Source of the DNA: Lytechinus variegatus
Lineage: Eukaryota; Echinodermata; Echinoidea; Temnopleuroida; Toxopneustidae
Length of the DNA: 64,000 bases
Reading direction: 5' to 3'
Assembly (NCBI RefSeq): GCF_018143015.1
Contig: NC_054743.1
Span: forward strand, 64,943,244 to 65,007,243
The notes under the pieces are model-generated. The model was given only the letters and a program-made list of their open reading frames with translations, was not told the DNA's origin and did not search any database. The position numbers were made by a program, and so were the translations under genes. Below, piece after piece: positions 44,301 to 54,506 of the stretch (within the stretch, counting starts at the first letter, position 1; the number at the start of each line of letters is the position of its first letter).

Positions 44301-47300
44301 CCTGGACTGGTCGGTATGCAAATGAGGGAACTAATGACGTCACCCACTCACTATTTCTTTGGAATTTGTATGAAATATTTTGATTTTCTCATTGTCATGT
44401 GCAACAAAGTTTCATTTCTCCTGAACATGTGGAATTCCCTTGTTTTAACATTTTGTGGTTCAAGCAAGGGGGTCCTAATTGTCAAATTTGTAAAAATTGA
44501 AATATTGTATGATTCAAACAATAAAAAACGAAAGAAATAGTGAGTTTCATAGTGACATATCGACTCTCTCATTTGCATATCACTGACTTATGCATAGAAC
44601 AGTTTTGTGAAAAATAAGCGAAATGTCATAACTTTCTTATTTTACATCCGATTTTGATGAAGTTCCAGGATTTTTCAAAGGGGGGGGGGGGTGGAAACAT
44701 TCTTACAAGGAAAAATTTGGCATGCCAAAAAGAAAAAAAGAAAAAGGTTTTTAATGAAAAATTAAGGCTATTTTGTGCACAAAAAAATTTGACAAGCCTC
44801 CCCCTGAAAAAAGGGTTTAATTCTTTTTTTTTTTAGAATATTCTGTCCACGAAAAAATTTGATAAGCAAAAAAAAAAGGTTTTCACATTCCAAAGGGGGG
44901 GGGGCATACTTTTGTTTTCACAACATTTTTACATTACACATTTTTAATTGTGGTTCTCAAGGGGGGGGCATGGGCTGGCTTTGCCCCCCCCCCTTGATCC
45001 ACCAGTGGTTATAATCTCTTCAAACTCAAATTTCTCCTCAGTTGATCTGATTTCTGTCGTCTATAAAGATTCATTTTTTTCAGGCAAAATTTCAGGGTAT
45101 TTCAATGACTTTTATGATTATTGTGCAAAGTATTATGTATTTCTAATATTTTTTTTATCTAGAGGGCCATAGAATACCTGTTTCCATCGGGCCTGTTTGA
45201 CAAGAAGGCCAGGCCAATGATGAAACCCCCGGCGGACTACTACCCGCCCCAGAAAGCAGCCCAGTTTGGAGCGGACGGTAGACCGTTCGATGCCTTGTTC
45301 TACACCGGCAAACCAAACTACTACAATCTGATGCATGTGAGTCAGAGTAGATGGTAGAGTATGAATCAAAATACTTGTTGTTTGAAATGAATTTTTCTTA
45401 AACTAGTTTTTTCAAACATTTCTGAATGCCAGATTACATACTTGCTGATGCAGATTTGAAGGAAGATATGAGATTGTTAAATGTATGTATATCAACTTGT
45501 ATCATAATTTGTATAATAGTCAAAAGACTTGCACATTTAGATTGCTAGTATTATTGAGAAAGGTCATGGCAAGGATAACATACGCAGTTTTAAAGAATAG
45601 GGTGAATGAGACTGAGAGAGTGAGATAGAGAGAAAGGGAGTAAGAGAGAGAGGAGGAGATATTGATGTAGGGCAATTCCATAAAATATGTACGTCCGACC
45701 CCCTATATGTGGGACCTTCATGAAAATTTTTGTCTCTGATTTTTTTGTTCTGTTGACAGTCTGTAGTGTTCTCTAATTGACCGTGACTTGGTCAGTTTAT
45801 GATGTGAAGTAGGACTTGAGAAAAACGGGGTGTCGGACGTACAAAAAGTTTGATCATTCTAATATGAAATTGCCCTGTAGAGAGTGTGTATGCCTGATTA
45901 TGAGAAAGAGAAAGAGAACAAGAGGAAGGAGAGTGAAGTAGTTGATTATGATGGGTCAGAAGGAAGAGAACAAGAGAGAAAGAGAGAGAGAAGCGGGGGG
46001 GGGGGGGGGGGTAGGAGAGTTGGAGGATGCACTGAATCATGCAAAGTTGAGGACCACTGACTGGCTGACAGTGACAGTCAGAAATTCTCTGCATTCTCGT
46101 CGCATTTGGTAAGACCAACTTACACATGTAGATATACGGTATCTTGAATTTTCTCTTCAGGAGACGGTTACTCAGATGAATAAAGTCATCGCCAAGGAGG
46201 ATGAGATGATAAGAAAAGGAATCCTCATACATGATTCTGAACCTGTGTGAGTACTCATTATATTGAATGGCCTAGAATGTGATAGAGATATTCCACGAGT
46301 TAAGGCCAATATTGCACAAACTGTAGATGAGTGCAATATTAGACCACACAAGTGGAATATTTCTGGATAATGGTATCCCATGCAGAAAAGCCATAATCTA
46401 AATTATCTCTGATGATCAGTATTGTTTGGAACATGCAATATTTATACAGCAAGATTATTGCATAGCAATTTTTATACACCAACTTTTGGGCAGTTCATCA
46501 GATTTGGATGTGTTAATTGCACAAGCAAATCATTCAGACAAAAATAGGCATTTATAACTGCACCACTAATGTCCTATCTATGTATAGATAATATTGTAAA
46601 ATATCCCAAAAGGGTACATCTGATGTACACTTGAGATGGAATATTGTGAAAATTTATAAGAGTATGTGAAAATTTCTAGGGGCACTGACCGTTCTCTACG
46701 TATGGCCATGGTCCCCTATAAAAAAAGGAAATATTATATTGTTTTAAGAATGTCTGATGCTAACAAGCATTTGATCTATCCATCCTGAATGTTCTAAAAA
46801 GTAAATTGAGAAAACTAAGAAGCTGAAAGAAAATTTACAGTTACTCATAATTAGTCACACTCCAACTGGTAATTTGACATGAATCAAAAATACTTTTAAA
46901 TCTTAATTGAACTGCTCTCATAAGATGGTGATTTTTTTTTCAAATGTGATATTTTGTCTATTGTATATGCTTTGAATGCAGGAATGTTTCAAGGAGCGAA
47001 TGGATTGACAAAGCCACTGTTGAAAGAATCGTTGTAGAGTCACTGTCAGACAAAGAGGTATGTATGAGCATTTTTGGTTTTTTTTTAGATCTTTAATGAA
47101 CTATGGAAAAAAAAAAATGTTTAAAGCAATGAATAATAATAATATGACAAATTTCTATAGCGCTGCAACTGTATAAATATACTATACTGCGTCATTGCGT
47201 CATGTAAAGGAGGAGAATCCTTCTTTCAATTCATGTGTTTAAATTTATTCAAGGATTTTGTAATGTTGGTGAAAATTTTGATCTAAACTATGTTAAAAAA

Positions 47301-49030
47301 CAATTATTTTCACCTGACAAAAGGTGCTATTTTTACACTTTATTATTTTTGAGTCAAAATGATTTTTAGCTCATGATAAAGCTGAATATGTATGCTTTAA
47401 AGTGGTATAGGTTTCAAAATAAGAATTGGTTTAATTGGGTCAAGATCACACTTTTCATTGGCCAAGTACAAAAAGCAGCTTGAAAACAAGAACACTGCAC
47501 TCTGATTGGTCAAAGAGACCACACACTGGCAAGTTCCAATGGTTCCAGTGCCTGGGTTCACGGGAAGGTCACACTACCTATAATATTAATAATAATAATA
47601 ATGAAACGTTTTTGTATAGTGCAAAATACATGAGCAAAGTTGCATGTCTCTAAGCCAATACCCATGGGGTAATGGGATAATCTCCTCAAATTACCGGCGT
47701 CTGTTGTTTTGTGAACCTTATCCAGCCAATCAGAACTCTGGATTTCATGCAACTGCAAAATTTCAGAAATCTCATCTTGTAACTTGGTGGGAAAAGTGTG
47801 ATCTTGACCCGATTAAAAGGTGCTGCATATCAAGAGTGACATTGTGAGAAAGTACAGAAGTTCAACTTTATGGTGATGTAGATATCATTGAGGCTCAAAA
47901 TTAAAAGTTTCGAACAATTTGCAAAAGAAAACTGGAAGAAAATTCAGTTTTGAGGCGCATTTTCAGGACAGAAATTCACCTATTTATCAAAATATTGTAT
48001 ACAAAATAAATGGCCAATATGAAAGAGTAACAATTAATCTATCTGATGGTGCATTGATATTTCATTTGACTTGAGGTTAAAACGGGTAAATTCTTAGAGA
48101 AAGAAAATCTCATGAATCACCAGATTTTGCAAGGAGGAGGATTCAGCCACGAGATGATTTGGATGAATCTGGCCTTTTTGCTCATTAGCATAGGGACCTG
48201 TGGTCTGACTGAGACCTAGAGATCACTTTTCTTGTTGGTCCGTTAGTCTGTTAAAACAAATTGTGCAAATATGCACTAATTTTTTTTCTCAACTTGCTCT
48301 CATATCTTTATTTCTGCATCTGTTATGTTCATACTTAGTGCTTTGGGTAATACCATGTAAGCCCTTTAGATTGATGGGGTCAAAGGTCATCTAGGGGTCA
48401 AAATACGATTGATTTTTACGATTGATTGTACCATGCAATCAATCGTAGAAAATTGTCCTATGATCAGTGCTAAGCTTTGTGTTACGGGGCCCCAGGTCTG
48501 CCTAGATACCATATTCATGCACATTCTCCGCTCCCTAATCTTTCCTGTTCATCTTTTACCCCCTCCCCAGTATTCAAACTTCATCAATCTGTTGGAGAGG
48601 ATACTTCAGCTACCGTATGCGAGTGAGGTCAGTGATTATATCCACAAATATAGAAGAGAACTGGTAGCCGAGCTAAGCAAGGAAATCATTAGCCCAGTGA
48701 GTATTCACATGAATGTTATTTTCCTCAGAAGTGGGTGTAAAATATGGGTTCTGCTTTAGAGTGGAGAAGGGTTTCAGCATCATGGGCTGTTTGATGGCTA
48801 AGCTGGTGCAGTTGGGATTACCATCACCATCATCACTGTCATCATTTACATCCTCATCATCACCACCATAATAATAATTATCATCATCGTCATCCTCCTT
48901 CTCCTAATCAACTGTCATATTCATCATCATCATTGTCGCAAACATTGTCCTTGGGTATGACAATCACCACCACCATATCATCACCATCAACCCCCAACAC
49001 CACTGCCATTATCATCATCATCATATTATT

Positions 49031-49062
<32 letters not shown>

Positions 49063-51002
49063 TATAATCATCATCACCATCATCATCATCACCATCATTG
49101 TCATCGACATCATCATCATCGTCATCATCGTTATTGTCACCATCATCCTCATTATCATCATCAGCATCGTCGTCGTCGTCATTGTCACCATCATCCTCAT
49201 CATCATCATCTCTACCATCACCACCACTTATTTTCTTCATCGTCATCATTGAAATTTTTTTCCTGCGATTTGTATACTTAAATATTATTAAGATAAAACT
49301 ATGGTCGATCATCATCTTCAACATCATCACCACCAAAATTTCTCTTAACTTCTGATATAATGTGATTTGTTTCTTTAAATTTTGAATATTGCTATTTATA
49401 ACGTTATTTCGAAATACTGCTTAGATCCAAGAAGATGAGAATGGTCGACCGTACAGCACCGGGGATGGCTGGCGGAAAACTGCTAAGGCGTGGGTCACTC
49501 TGAAGGATCATGGGAAAGGTCAGGTCACCGTCAACGGAATAGAGTTTCTCAAATACTTCACGTGGGTGCGAGTGAGGTATGTGGTTTAAAGCATTCGTGC
49601 AAAAATTTGTTTCCCATTTGAACAAACAACAAATAGGGATTTGAGGACATAAACAAAACATATATAAAAAACAAATGTGTGAATGGCAAACTGTGAGTTG
49701 AAATAGCTTCAACTTCAATTTGATTGGCTGATGAGCATTGTTACCATTGGATAGCAAAGTTACAGTAATATCATCTTTCATGCAACGGCGTCCAGATCTA
49801 TTAAAACGAGAAATAATGATGTTAAGGGTGGGTTGTCTTATCATTGTGAGGTATCGTTTGTAGTTTTAATTTTTGTACCAGGATGTTTATTATGTCACTT
49901 CAACTCAGTTTTGCAATATTACCAGTGCAGATGCACATGTCCCTGAGCTTTACAAGAAATGAACCGTGTTACAATAAGCCTGTTCATGGTTTTAAAATGC
50001 GCATGAGCAGTAAACGGTAATTTGAGATTAACCGTGAAGAGTAAGAGTAACTAAGCCTTCATAATCGCTGGTATTTGACAGTCGCCCAAACATTAGTCAA
50101 ATGTGCCAAAAGCAGACACTAAAACAGACAGATTCCAAACTCTACCCCTGATGTACTATTCTAGTCACCTGTTCTATACAATCCCTTTCATTCTTAGAAT
50201 TTGAATGCTTTGCAGGGAAAGCTTACGCAACATTCTCTTTTGAAAATGTTAGTGCTCATCCTAATGAATTATTGCAAAGGTCAGGTGAGAAAAGTTGATC
50301 ATGAGCTCACTATGAACTGGATTATAAAACAGTGATTGATATAGACTTTCTCTATCCTCTTTCTCTTTCCTCCACATTCCTTGGACCCTCTAAAACAGAG
50401 AACAGATCTTATTTCCATTTCACTTCACCGGAACCTTGGGGCGTTTCGATCTCGAGTGTGAGGTCCTTGAAGGGGGCATTACGGGTCAGGCTGGTGCGAT
50501 CAGACTTGCTCTGTCGAGGGCGCTGTGCAGCTTCGTAGATCAGCAGAAGATAGAGCAGATGAGGCAAGGTAAGACAGTTGAATTTTTTGTACGTGGCATT
50601 CTCAAATGATCATATGCCTTCATTGTTACACCAAGCTAGGCCTCTATGTTTGCTTAGGCTCTCACACCTTGAAAATTGTAAATGTTTAAAATGATATTCA
50701 TGTTTGTTGTTGCTATCACTTGCTTTCACTTTGCTTTTTTCTCATTTTATTGGAGATTAATACAGAGATAATGAGAATGATTGTAATATGTGTTAATCTT
50801 GCAGCCAAACAGTAAAATATTTTTTAGTGTTTTTATTATGTCTCCCTATCTCTCTCTCTGTCCATCTCTTTTTTCTCTCTTTTCTTCCTATCTTTATCTC
50901 TTTCTCATAGCTGGACTGCTCACATTAGATCCAAGGATAAGAGAGAGGAAAAAGCCAGGGCAAGCTGGAGCAAGAAAGAAGTTCACATGGAAGAAAAGGT
51001 AG
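32238..51002 (+). CDS. MRPS9: Mitochondrial 28S ribosomal protein uS9m, complete (10 coding exons)
   Basis: Ten exons join in frame with GT-AG introns to give 396 residues, the length I recall for human MRPS9. The first ~30 residues ([20 protein letters not shown]) are rich in Arg/Ser/Ala without acidic residues, fitting a mitochondrial presequence. The N-terminal mitochondria-specific part includes [20 protein letters not shown] and the Trp/Gly-rich [20 protein letters not shown]. The uS9 core follows in exons 8-10: [28 protein letters not shown], the [18 protein letters not shown] signature, and the basic tail [24 protein letters not shown], which in uS9 reaches the ribosomal P site. Everything essential is present, so it should be functional. 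The gene is 18.8 kb because introns 1-3 are swollen by transposons. It is divergent from FAM162 and convergent with HGD. Confidence 0.98.
32340..32697. other. MRPS9 intron 1, G/C-rich segment with inverted pieces
   Basis: GGGCTCTGGACC / GGTCGGAGCCC and AGCTTCGGTCTCTG / CAGAGACCGAAGGTCT form local hairpins. Apparent reading frames here are intronic. Confidence 0.45.
32698..33961. mobile_element. Inverted-repeat element 'GTCTCACCTGCAT' with an internal AGGTCA array
   Basis: The ends GTCTCACCTGCATAGCAG and, reversed from the right, GTCTCACCTGCATCACGCAG match. The interior is a tandem array (about 32785-33905, period ~163 bp) of TATCACTGAACATCCTGTGC, CAGGTCACATGACCAAGGTC and AACTTTGGCCGAATTGGG. 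Exact AGGTCA-A-AGGTCA direct repeats lie at 33286, 33449, 33612 and 33765. A SINE interrupts it. No obvious target duplication or transposase. Confidence 0.75.
32880..33087 (+). mobile_element. SINE with 7SL/Alu-like head, ending in a (CA)n tail
   Basis: The head GGGCGTTGTGGCGTGCGCCT and GTAATCCAAGCT resembles the 5' Alu domain of SRP RNA (GTGGCGCGTGCCTGTAGTCC). Downstream is a B-box-like AGGTTCGAGGTTCGAACCC, then a ~110-bp body and (CA)9. It splits one unit of the surrounding array between the equivalents of GAACAT and CATCCTGT. Confidence 0.65.
33962..34976. other. MRPS9 intron 1, unassigned
   Basis: No repeat or exon recognised. Confidence 0.5.
34977..35097 (+). CDS. MRPS9: MRPS9 exon 2
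   Basis: Acceptor TTCAATTCAG, then [17 protein letters not shown] ... [10 protein letters not shown] plus one base, donor TATG|GTATGA. Confidence 0.92.
35201..35802. mobile_element. 'AGGTCAAGTCCACC' MITE, copy 2 (MRPS9 intron 2)
   Basis: AGGTCAAGTCCGCCCCAGAA, AAAATTGATTTGAATCAATA-like text and ATCGGATGTAAAATGAGAAA at the left return inverted (TTTCTTATTTCACATCTGAT) at the right. The right terminus has decayed and no TTAA pair is left. Confidence 0.8.
35953..36812. mobile_element. TA-flanked 'GGGGAAGGCGGGGTAAGTTG' element, copy 2 (MRPS9 intron 2)
   Basis: 860 bp, flanked by TA on both sides (35951-35952, 36813-36814), with the same ends and internal text as 8762-9633 throughout. Confidence 0.9.
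36815..38928. other. MRPS9 intron 2, AT-rich, unassigned
   Basis: Very AT-rich sequence starting with (ATTCA)n at about 36838-36856. I see no repeat family or gene. Confidence 0.55.
38929..39032 (+). CDS. MRPS9: MRPS9 exon 3
   Basis: Acceptor TGTCACGCAG. Completes Asp, then [18 protein letters not shown] to QQEDVN, donor AAT|GTAAGT, phase 0. Confidence 0.95.
39530..39795. repeat. Imperfect inverted repeat in MRPS9 intron 3
   Basis: GTTGAGGTTGATTGGATCAA (about 39730) and, on the other strand, GTCGAGGTTGATCGGATCAA (about 39600) match for ~50 bp. They give similar but non-coding translations on opposite strands. Probably an old MITE. Confidence 0.55.
39796..40718. other. MRPS9 intron 3, unassigned
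   Basis: Contains a T13/G11 tract at about 39974-39999. Nothing else recognised. Confidence 0.5.
41640..42790. repeat. ~150-bp tandem array inside the hAT element
   Basis: Six units share AGAGGGCGCTATTTCT, TAATGGTCACTGATGCGTAA, AAACCCTGAAAAT and GACCAAAATGAATGAAAAC. Unit 1 is split by the TA-flanked MITE. Confidence 0.85.
41716..41951. mobile_element. TA-flanked MITE with ~100-bp arms
   Basis: GGGGAGACCAGGGTTAGTTG and CAACTAACCCCGGTCTCCCC are terminal inverted repeats, flanked by TA (41714-41715, 41952-41953). Arms continue through GTAAAATAAATTTATGCAAT. The ends are similar in style to the 8762 family but the interior differs. Confidence 0.9.
42891..43278. mobile_element. MITE 'ACCCTTTTCATAAACC'
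   Basis: Left ACCCTTTTCATAAACC and right GGGTTTATGAAAGGGGT-type ends are inverted. Inside, AGCCGCCTAAGAGTAATGCG and ATTAGCCGCCTAATTC recur. The target duplication is ambiguous (AAT / ATT). Confidence 0.7.
44141..44662. mobile_element. 'AGGTCAAGTCCACC' MITE, copy 4, right end lost
   Basis: AGGACAAGTGCACTGCAACA, AAATCGGATGTAAAATAAGA and the inverted TCTTATTTTACATCCGATTT are present, then it breaks where poly-G debris begins. It sits 90 bp from copy 3. Confidence 0.8.
44663..45003. repeat. Poly-G bounded hAT-like debris
   Basis: TTCCAGGATTTTTCAAAGGGG at the left (written here in part) and CCTTGATCCACCAGTGG at the right, with inner GAAAAATTTGGCAAGC-like phrases. Resembles 15645-15900. Confidence 0.45.
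45163..45336 (+). CDS. MRPS9: MRPS9 exon 4
   Basis: Acceptor TTTTTTATCTAG. 58 codons from [20 protein letters not shown] to [10 protein letters not shown], donor CAT|GTGAGT. Strongly conserved. Confidence 0.97.
45670..45875. mobile_element. 206-bp MITE 'GGGCAATTCCATA' (MRPS9 intron 4)
   Basis: GGGCAATTCCATA and TATGAAATTGCCC are terminal inverted repeats, with inner TGTACGTCCGACCCCC / GGTGTCGGACGTACA. TGTA is duplicated at 45666-45669 and 45876-45879. Confidence 0.85.
45970..46016 (+). repeat. Purine tract with a ~20-base G run
   Basis: GA-rich sequence ending in about 20 consecutive G residues on the MRPS9 sense strand, within intron 4. Confidence 0.8.
46161..46246 (+). CDS. MRPS9: MRPS9 exon 5
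   Basis: Acceptor [30 protein letters not shown] to DSEP plus two bases, donor GT|GTGAGT. Confidence 0.95.
46284..46367. repeat. Hairpin in MRPS9 intron 5
   Basis: AGATATTCCACGAG ... CCAATATTGCAC pairs with GTGCAATATTAG ... AGTGGAATATTTCT. Confidence 0.65.
46982..47057 (+). CDS. MRPS9: MRPS9 exon 6
   Basis: Acceptor TTTGAATGCAG. Completes Val, then [20 protein letters not shown] and LSDKE, donor GAG|GTATGT. Confidence 0.95.
47131..47225 (-). mobile_element. SINE 3'-end fragment
   Basis: (AAT)n followed by AAATTTCTATAGCGCTGCA is the reversed tail seen on the other SINEs. In MRPS9 intron 6. Confidence 0.45.
47431..47815. mobile_element. TTAA-flanked MITE 'TTGGGTCAAGATCACACTTT'
   Basis: TTAATTGGGTCAAGATCACA and TGTGATCTTGACCCGATTAA are inverted; TTAA at each end is probably the target duplication. 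In MRPS9 intron 6. Confidence 0.8.
47816..48570. other. MRPS9 intron 6, unassigned
   Basis: A dyad ACGATTGATTGTACCATG-CAATCAATCGT lies at about 48418-48447. Nothing else recognised. Confidence 0.45.
48571..48696 (+). CDS. MRPS9: MRPS9 exon 7
   Basis: Acceptor [31 protein letters not shown] to ELSKEIISP, donor CCA|GTGAGT, phase 0. Confidence 0.96.
48819..49250. repeat. (ATC)n microsatellite in MRPS9 intron 7
   Basis: About 430 bp of ATC/ACC/GTC triplets. Its Asp-rich, Met-rich and Ser-rich frames are artefacts. Confidence 0.93.
49425..49576 (+). CDS. MRPS9: MRPS9 exon 8
   Basis: Acceptor [31 protein letters not shown] to [10 protein letters not shown] plus two bases, donor AG|GTATGT. Begins the uS9 domain. 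Confidence 0.97.
49577..50398. other. MRPS9 intron 8, unassigned
   Basis: No repeat or RNA gene recognised. Confidence 0.5.
50399..50568 (+). CDS. MRPS9: MRPS9 exon 9
   Basis: Acceptor [31 protein letters not shown], then the uS9 signature [20 protein letters not shown] to IEQMRQ plus one base, donor CAAG|GTAAGA. Confidence 0.97.
50911..51002 (+). CDS. MRPS9: MRPS9 exon 10 (coding part)
   Basis: Acceptor [42 protein letters not shown] and stop TAG. The basic C-terminus is nearly identical to that recalled for vertebrates, fixing the stop despite the open repeat downstream. Confidence 0.98.
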
Positions 51003-51458
51003 CTGTTGAATATGGACGTGACAGAACTATTCATGAACTAACAGATCCAAGATACTGTCCTCTCCTAGATAGCTGTTACCTGTGGTTGCGAAAGAACTTC
51101 CCACGAACTTACAGATCCAAGATACTGTTCTTTCCTAGAAAGTTGTTACCTTTGGATGCAAAAGAACTTTCTGTGAACTTACAGATCCAAGAGTCCTTTC
51201 CTAGATGGCTGTTACCTGTGGACGCGACAGAACTTCTTGTGAACATACAGTTCCAAGATACTGTCCTTTCTCAGATAGCTGTTACCTTTGGATGCGAATG
51301 AACTTCCAATGAACTTACAGATCGAAGATACTGTCCTTTCCCAGATAGCTGTTACCTTTGGACGTGACAGAACTTCTCATGAACTTACAGATCCAAGATA
51401 CTGTCATTTTCGAGATAACTGTTATTTGTGGACGCGGAAGAACTTCTCATGAACTTGT
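51000..51458 (+). repeat. 70-bp minisatellite, about 7 units, starting at the MRPS9 stop codon
   Basis: Units begin at about 51000, 51070, 51140, 51206, 51276, 51346 and 51416 with TAGCTGTTACCTTTGGA(C/T)G, followed by ACAGAACTTCTCATGAACTT and ACAGATCCAAGATACTGTCC. The first unit's TAG is the MRPS9 stop codon. The array occupies most of the proximal 3' UTR. Confidence 0.9.
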
Positions 51459-51720
51459 CAAAATAAGCGTAGGAGCAGTTGTCCTAATAGCAAATATTGC
51501 TTTACCGAGGCAATTGCAGTGCTTCAGTGGGATATGTACCCTGGACCTTGAAATGTACGATTGCAGGATTTGCCACTGATCCACAACATCTCTTCAAGTA
51601 GCATTCATGAATGTTAGGTCTTGGACTTATGGGTCTCGCATTGGAATGAGAAAATCAGGGTCCAGTAACATGAAATTAAAGAAATTAATCATAAGTATGA
51701 TTTATTTGATATTGCATGTT

Positions 51721-51726
51721 AATAAA
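51721..51726 (+). terminator. MRPS9: MRPS9 poly(A) signal
   Basis: AATAAA about 720 bp after the stop codon, followed within 30 bp by an A-rich stretch. Confidence 0.55.
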
Positions 51727-51918
51727 TGCAATAATTTTGGAAAAGAAAAAAAAACATTGTAGCATTTGATTCAATGTTACTGAGAATGATCTTCCAAGTT
51801 TCTTCACAAATTTCTTTGTTAAAATCACTTTTAAACTTGGTTATTTGGGGGCCCCTCATAGAAAGTTGCATTTAACAGCAACTCAAAAAAGTCAAATAAG
51901 CACTTCTGAATGGTTTAA

Positions 51919-52653
51919 CTCTAAATAGACTGGGCTATTTCGATGCATAAGAAGACTGGGGGGGGGCTGATTCAGTCCCCCCCCCCCTATGACCTCGGCC
52001 GTCGATCGCGCGATTGCGACAAAAATTGGCACACGCGTTACCCATGTCATTATCTACAAAACTATAACATCAAGTTCTGCAAAAAATCTCATGTCTCATT
52101 AATTATGCTAATTTATGCGTAAAATCATAAGTTTGCTCTAATTAATAAAATAATGCCCTTGAAATGCTAATTTTTGTTTCACATACTCTAGATAGGCATC
52201 TGATCAAATTTATTTTTAAAAAATGTCAACATCACTTTTATTTTCTTATGTATTCTATTGTTTTCTAAATTTCTTATGTATTTCTTTGTTTTTTTATTGT
52301 TTTTTCAATGGAAATTGTCAGGGACTTTATTTCGACAATAAAAAAGATAAAATTAATCGATTTTAAGCAGTAAAAGGAAAAATAATGATACATTTATGAA
52401 TTTTGGCTAAAAACACTATTTGCATTGGATTTGTACACAAATTCACGTTTTTGAGTAATTTTGGGTCTGCATGCACTTACGAAATGTTGCATAATTTCGG
52501 AAGCGCGTACCCGAGGGTCACAATTTTGGTCTCAAAAGTTGCGCGAGACTTGAAAGTAAAGTCAGCGAGCGACGCGGTCAAAAATTTCGCACGGCAGATT
52601 TATCGTGAAAAATGTCGAGGGGGGGCTGATTCAGCCCCCCAGTCTTTTTAGGG
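51919..52653. mobile_element. TTAA-flanked element 'CCCTAAAAAGACTGGG'
   Basis: CTCTAAATAGACTGGG at the left and CAGTCTTTTTAGGG at the right are inverted, with TTAA at 51915-51918 and 52654-52657. GGGGGGCTGATTCAG occurs near both ends. 735 bp, no coding potential. Confidence 0.85.
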
Positions 52654-52981
52654 TTAAGGAGTAGTTATGTTTGATTATTGGGGTTGTGAATGATTGGAGC
52701 TCTTTTTGCAACAGGCCCCCAGATGAATGATGTTACCCTGATAGTAAGCTTTGATGGCAAGGTTTAATTATTGAGTTTTATGAAATCGGGCCCCATGACA
52801 ATGTGTATGGTATTAATTAAAATGTATATGACTGAGAAAAATGTTTCCTGCCATTTTGTCTTCTTGCATACTGTTTTACAAAATGTATAAAGGGGGGGGG
52901 GGGGTGGTAAACTGACCAATATTGTCTGTGGTCTTTCATTGACGTTGGGTTATAAATAGCTAGTCGTAAAATACACCCTAA

Positions 52982-53442
52982 AGCCCAGCGCACACTATAC
53001 GTCTCGTTGCGATCTAAATTTCAAAGAAATTGTAATAAACTTTTATATGAAAATTACAACCAATACGATCTTCGCGATCACAGTTCATAAAAGTGGTTGG
53101 ACTACTGAAATCAAAATTCAATCTAGTTCAAGCCTCCCTGTAGGAATAAAATCGAATTCAATTCCAAATCCTAATGACGTCATCATCTACTGCGACTTGA
53201 AGCCGATTTGCACTTTACTCCGTCCACAGGGCTTGCCGCAAAGCCAAATTTTGTTGTTGTTTTAGCTTATACGGTGCGTGTCATTCAGTAGTGAATATTT
53301 GCGCCAAATTTTGATTTTATTGTTGGTAGTCTTATGCCGAACTTCAAATATAATAAGTTTACTTCTTGGAACGTTCATATTTAATGCAAAGTGCAATTTT
53401 TTTTTCAAACCATATATCGGATCGTATATTGTGCGCTGGGCT
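52982..53442. mobile_element. MITE 'AGCCCAGCGCACAC'
   Basis: AGCCCAGCGCACACTATACG and GTATATTGTGCGCTGGGCT are inverted repeats. Flanks CTAA and TTAG look like a mutated TTAA pair. Related in style to 60263-60678. Confidence 0.8.
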
Positions 53443-53688
53443 TTAGAGGCTTTTCAGTTTACTTGTATAGAGAAAATTATTTTGAGAGGGAAGTACCCGT
53501 TTTGCTTCTTGGCAACATATAAGATGGTATGTACCGTATGTATTGAGTAGTGAATTGGTGTGTTATCATTCAAGTGGGCCTTTATTACAAGACTACACTC
53601 AGAATGTTGCATTATGGGTGAGGTCAGGTTTTAGTAGTTTAGGACTGGAGGTAGTGCTATGAAGACCACTGGTTTGAATCAATTTTAC

Positions 53689-54219
53689 AGGACAAGTCCA
53701 TCCCAACAAAATGTTTATTTTATTGAAGAGAAAAATCCAACAAGCATAGCAACTGAAAATTTTATGAAAATGGGTGTAAAAATAAGAAAGTGATGATATT
53801 TTGAAGTTTTGTTTAATTTCACACAACAGATATGTGCTTATCCTGGTCAGTATGCAAATGAGGTGACTGATGACATCACCCATTCACTTTTTCATTTTTA
53901 TTTTATTATACGATATATAATTTTCTCATTGTCCTCCATGAACATGTAGAATTAGCACTGTTTTAACATTTCATGGTTCAGTCAAGTTGGTCATTATTGT
54001 CACATTGAATTATACAATATTTCAAACAATAAATAAAAACAGTAAGGGACATCATTGACTTTCTAATTGTGCATGTAACTATTTTGTGAAAACATAAGCA
54101 TAACTTTAAAATTTCACAACTTTCTTTTACATCTGATTTGGATGAAATAGTCATTGTTGTGCTTGTTTGATTTTTATCTACTAATTCAAAGCAATATTTT
54201 TCTGGGGTGGACTTGACCT
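53689..54219. mobile_element. 'AGGTCAAGTCCACC' MITE, copy 5
   Basis: AGGACAAGTCCATCCCAAC at the left and GGGGTGGACTTGACCT at the right, with the usual inner motifs more diverged than in other copies. The flanking TTAA is not preserved. Confidence 0.8.
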
Positions 54220-54327
54220 TTGATTGGTTTTGAGGTACTAATTTACATAAGCTGATCAACTTAAATTGTATACATCAGAAGTAACAGTAATACACAGAGA
54301 CAAAACACTTGAATTTATATGACATAT

Positions 54328-54333
54328 TTTATT
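54328..54333 (-). terminator. HGD: Distal candidate HGD poly(A) signal
   Basis: AATAAA on the minus strand, about 2.8 kb past the HGD stop. A nearer one is at 55933-55938. Neither can be chosen without transcript data. Confidence 0.3.
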
Positions 54334-54506
54334 CCATGACTGTACAATATGCTCTCTTGAATTGTTTGCGGAAAACATGATAGCACAACTTTATCACACA
54401 GGAGATAATTCTCTTGTATGCACAACAATACAGCACTTTTCATAAAAAAGTGCATTTTTACAATAATAACCGTCTATATATAGCGAATATCACATATCGT
54501 CATAAT

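Noticed and set aside
48908-49355. Asp-rich, Met-rich and Ser-rich open frames
   Set aside because: Pure consequence of the (ATC)n microsatellite in MRPS9 intron 7.
50987-51301. 104-codon frame across the minisatellite
   Set aside because: It is in another frame than MRPS9, whose conserved KKFTWKKR end and TAG stop precede it.
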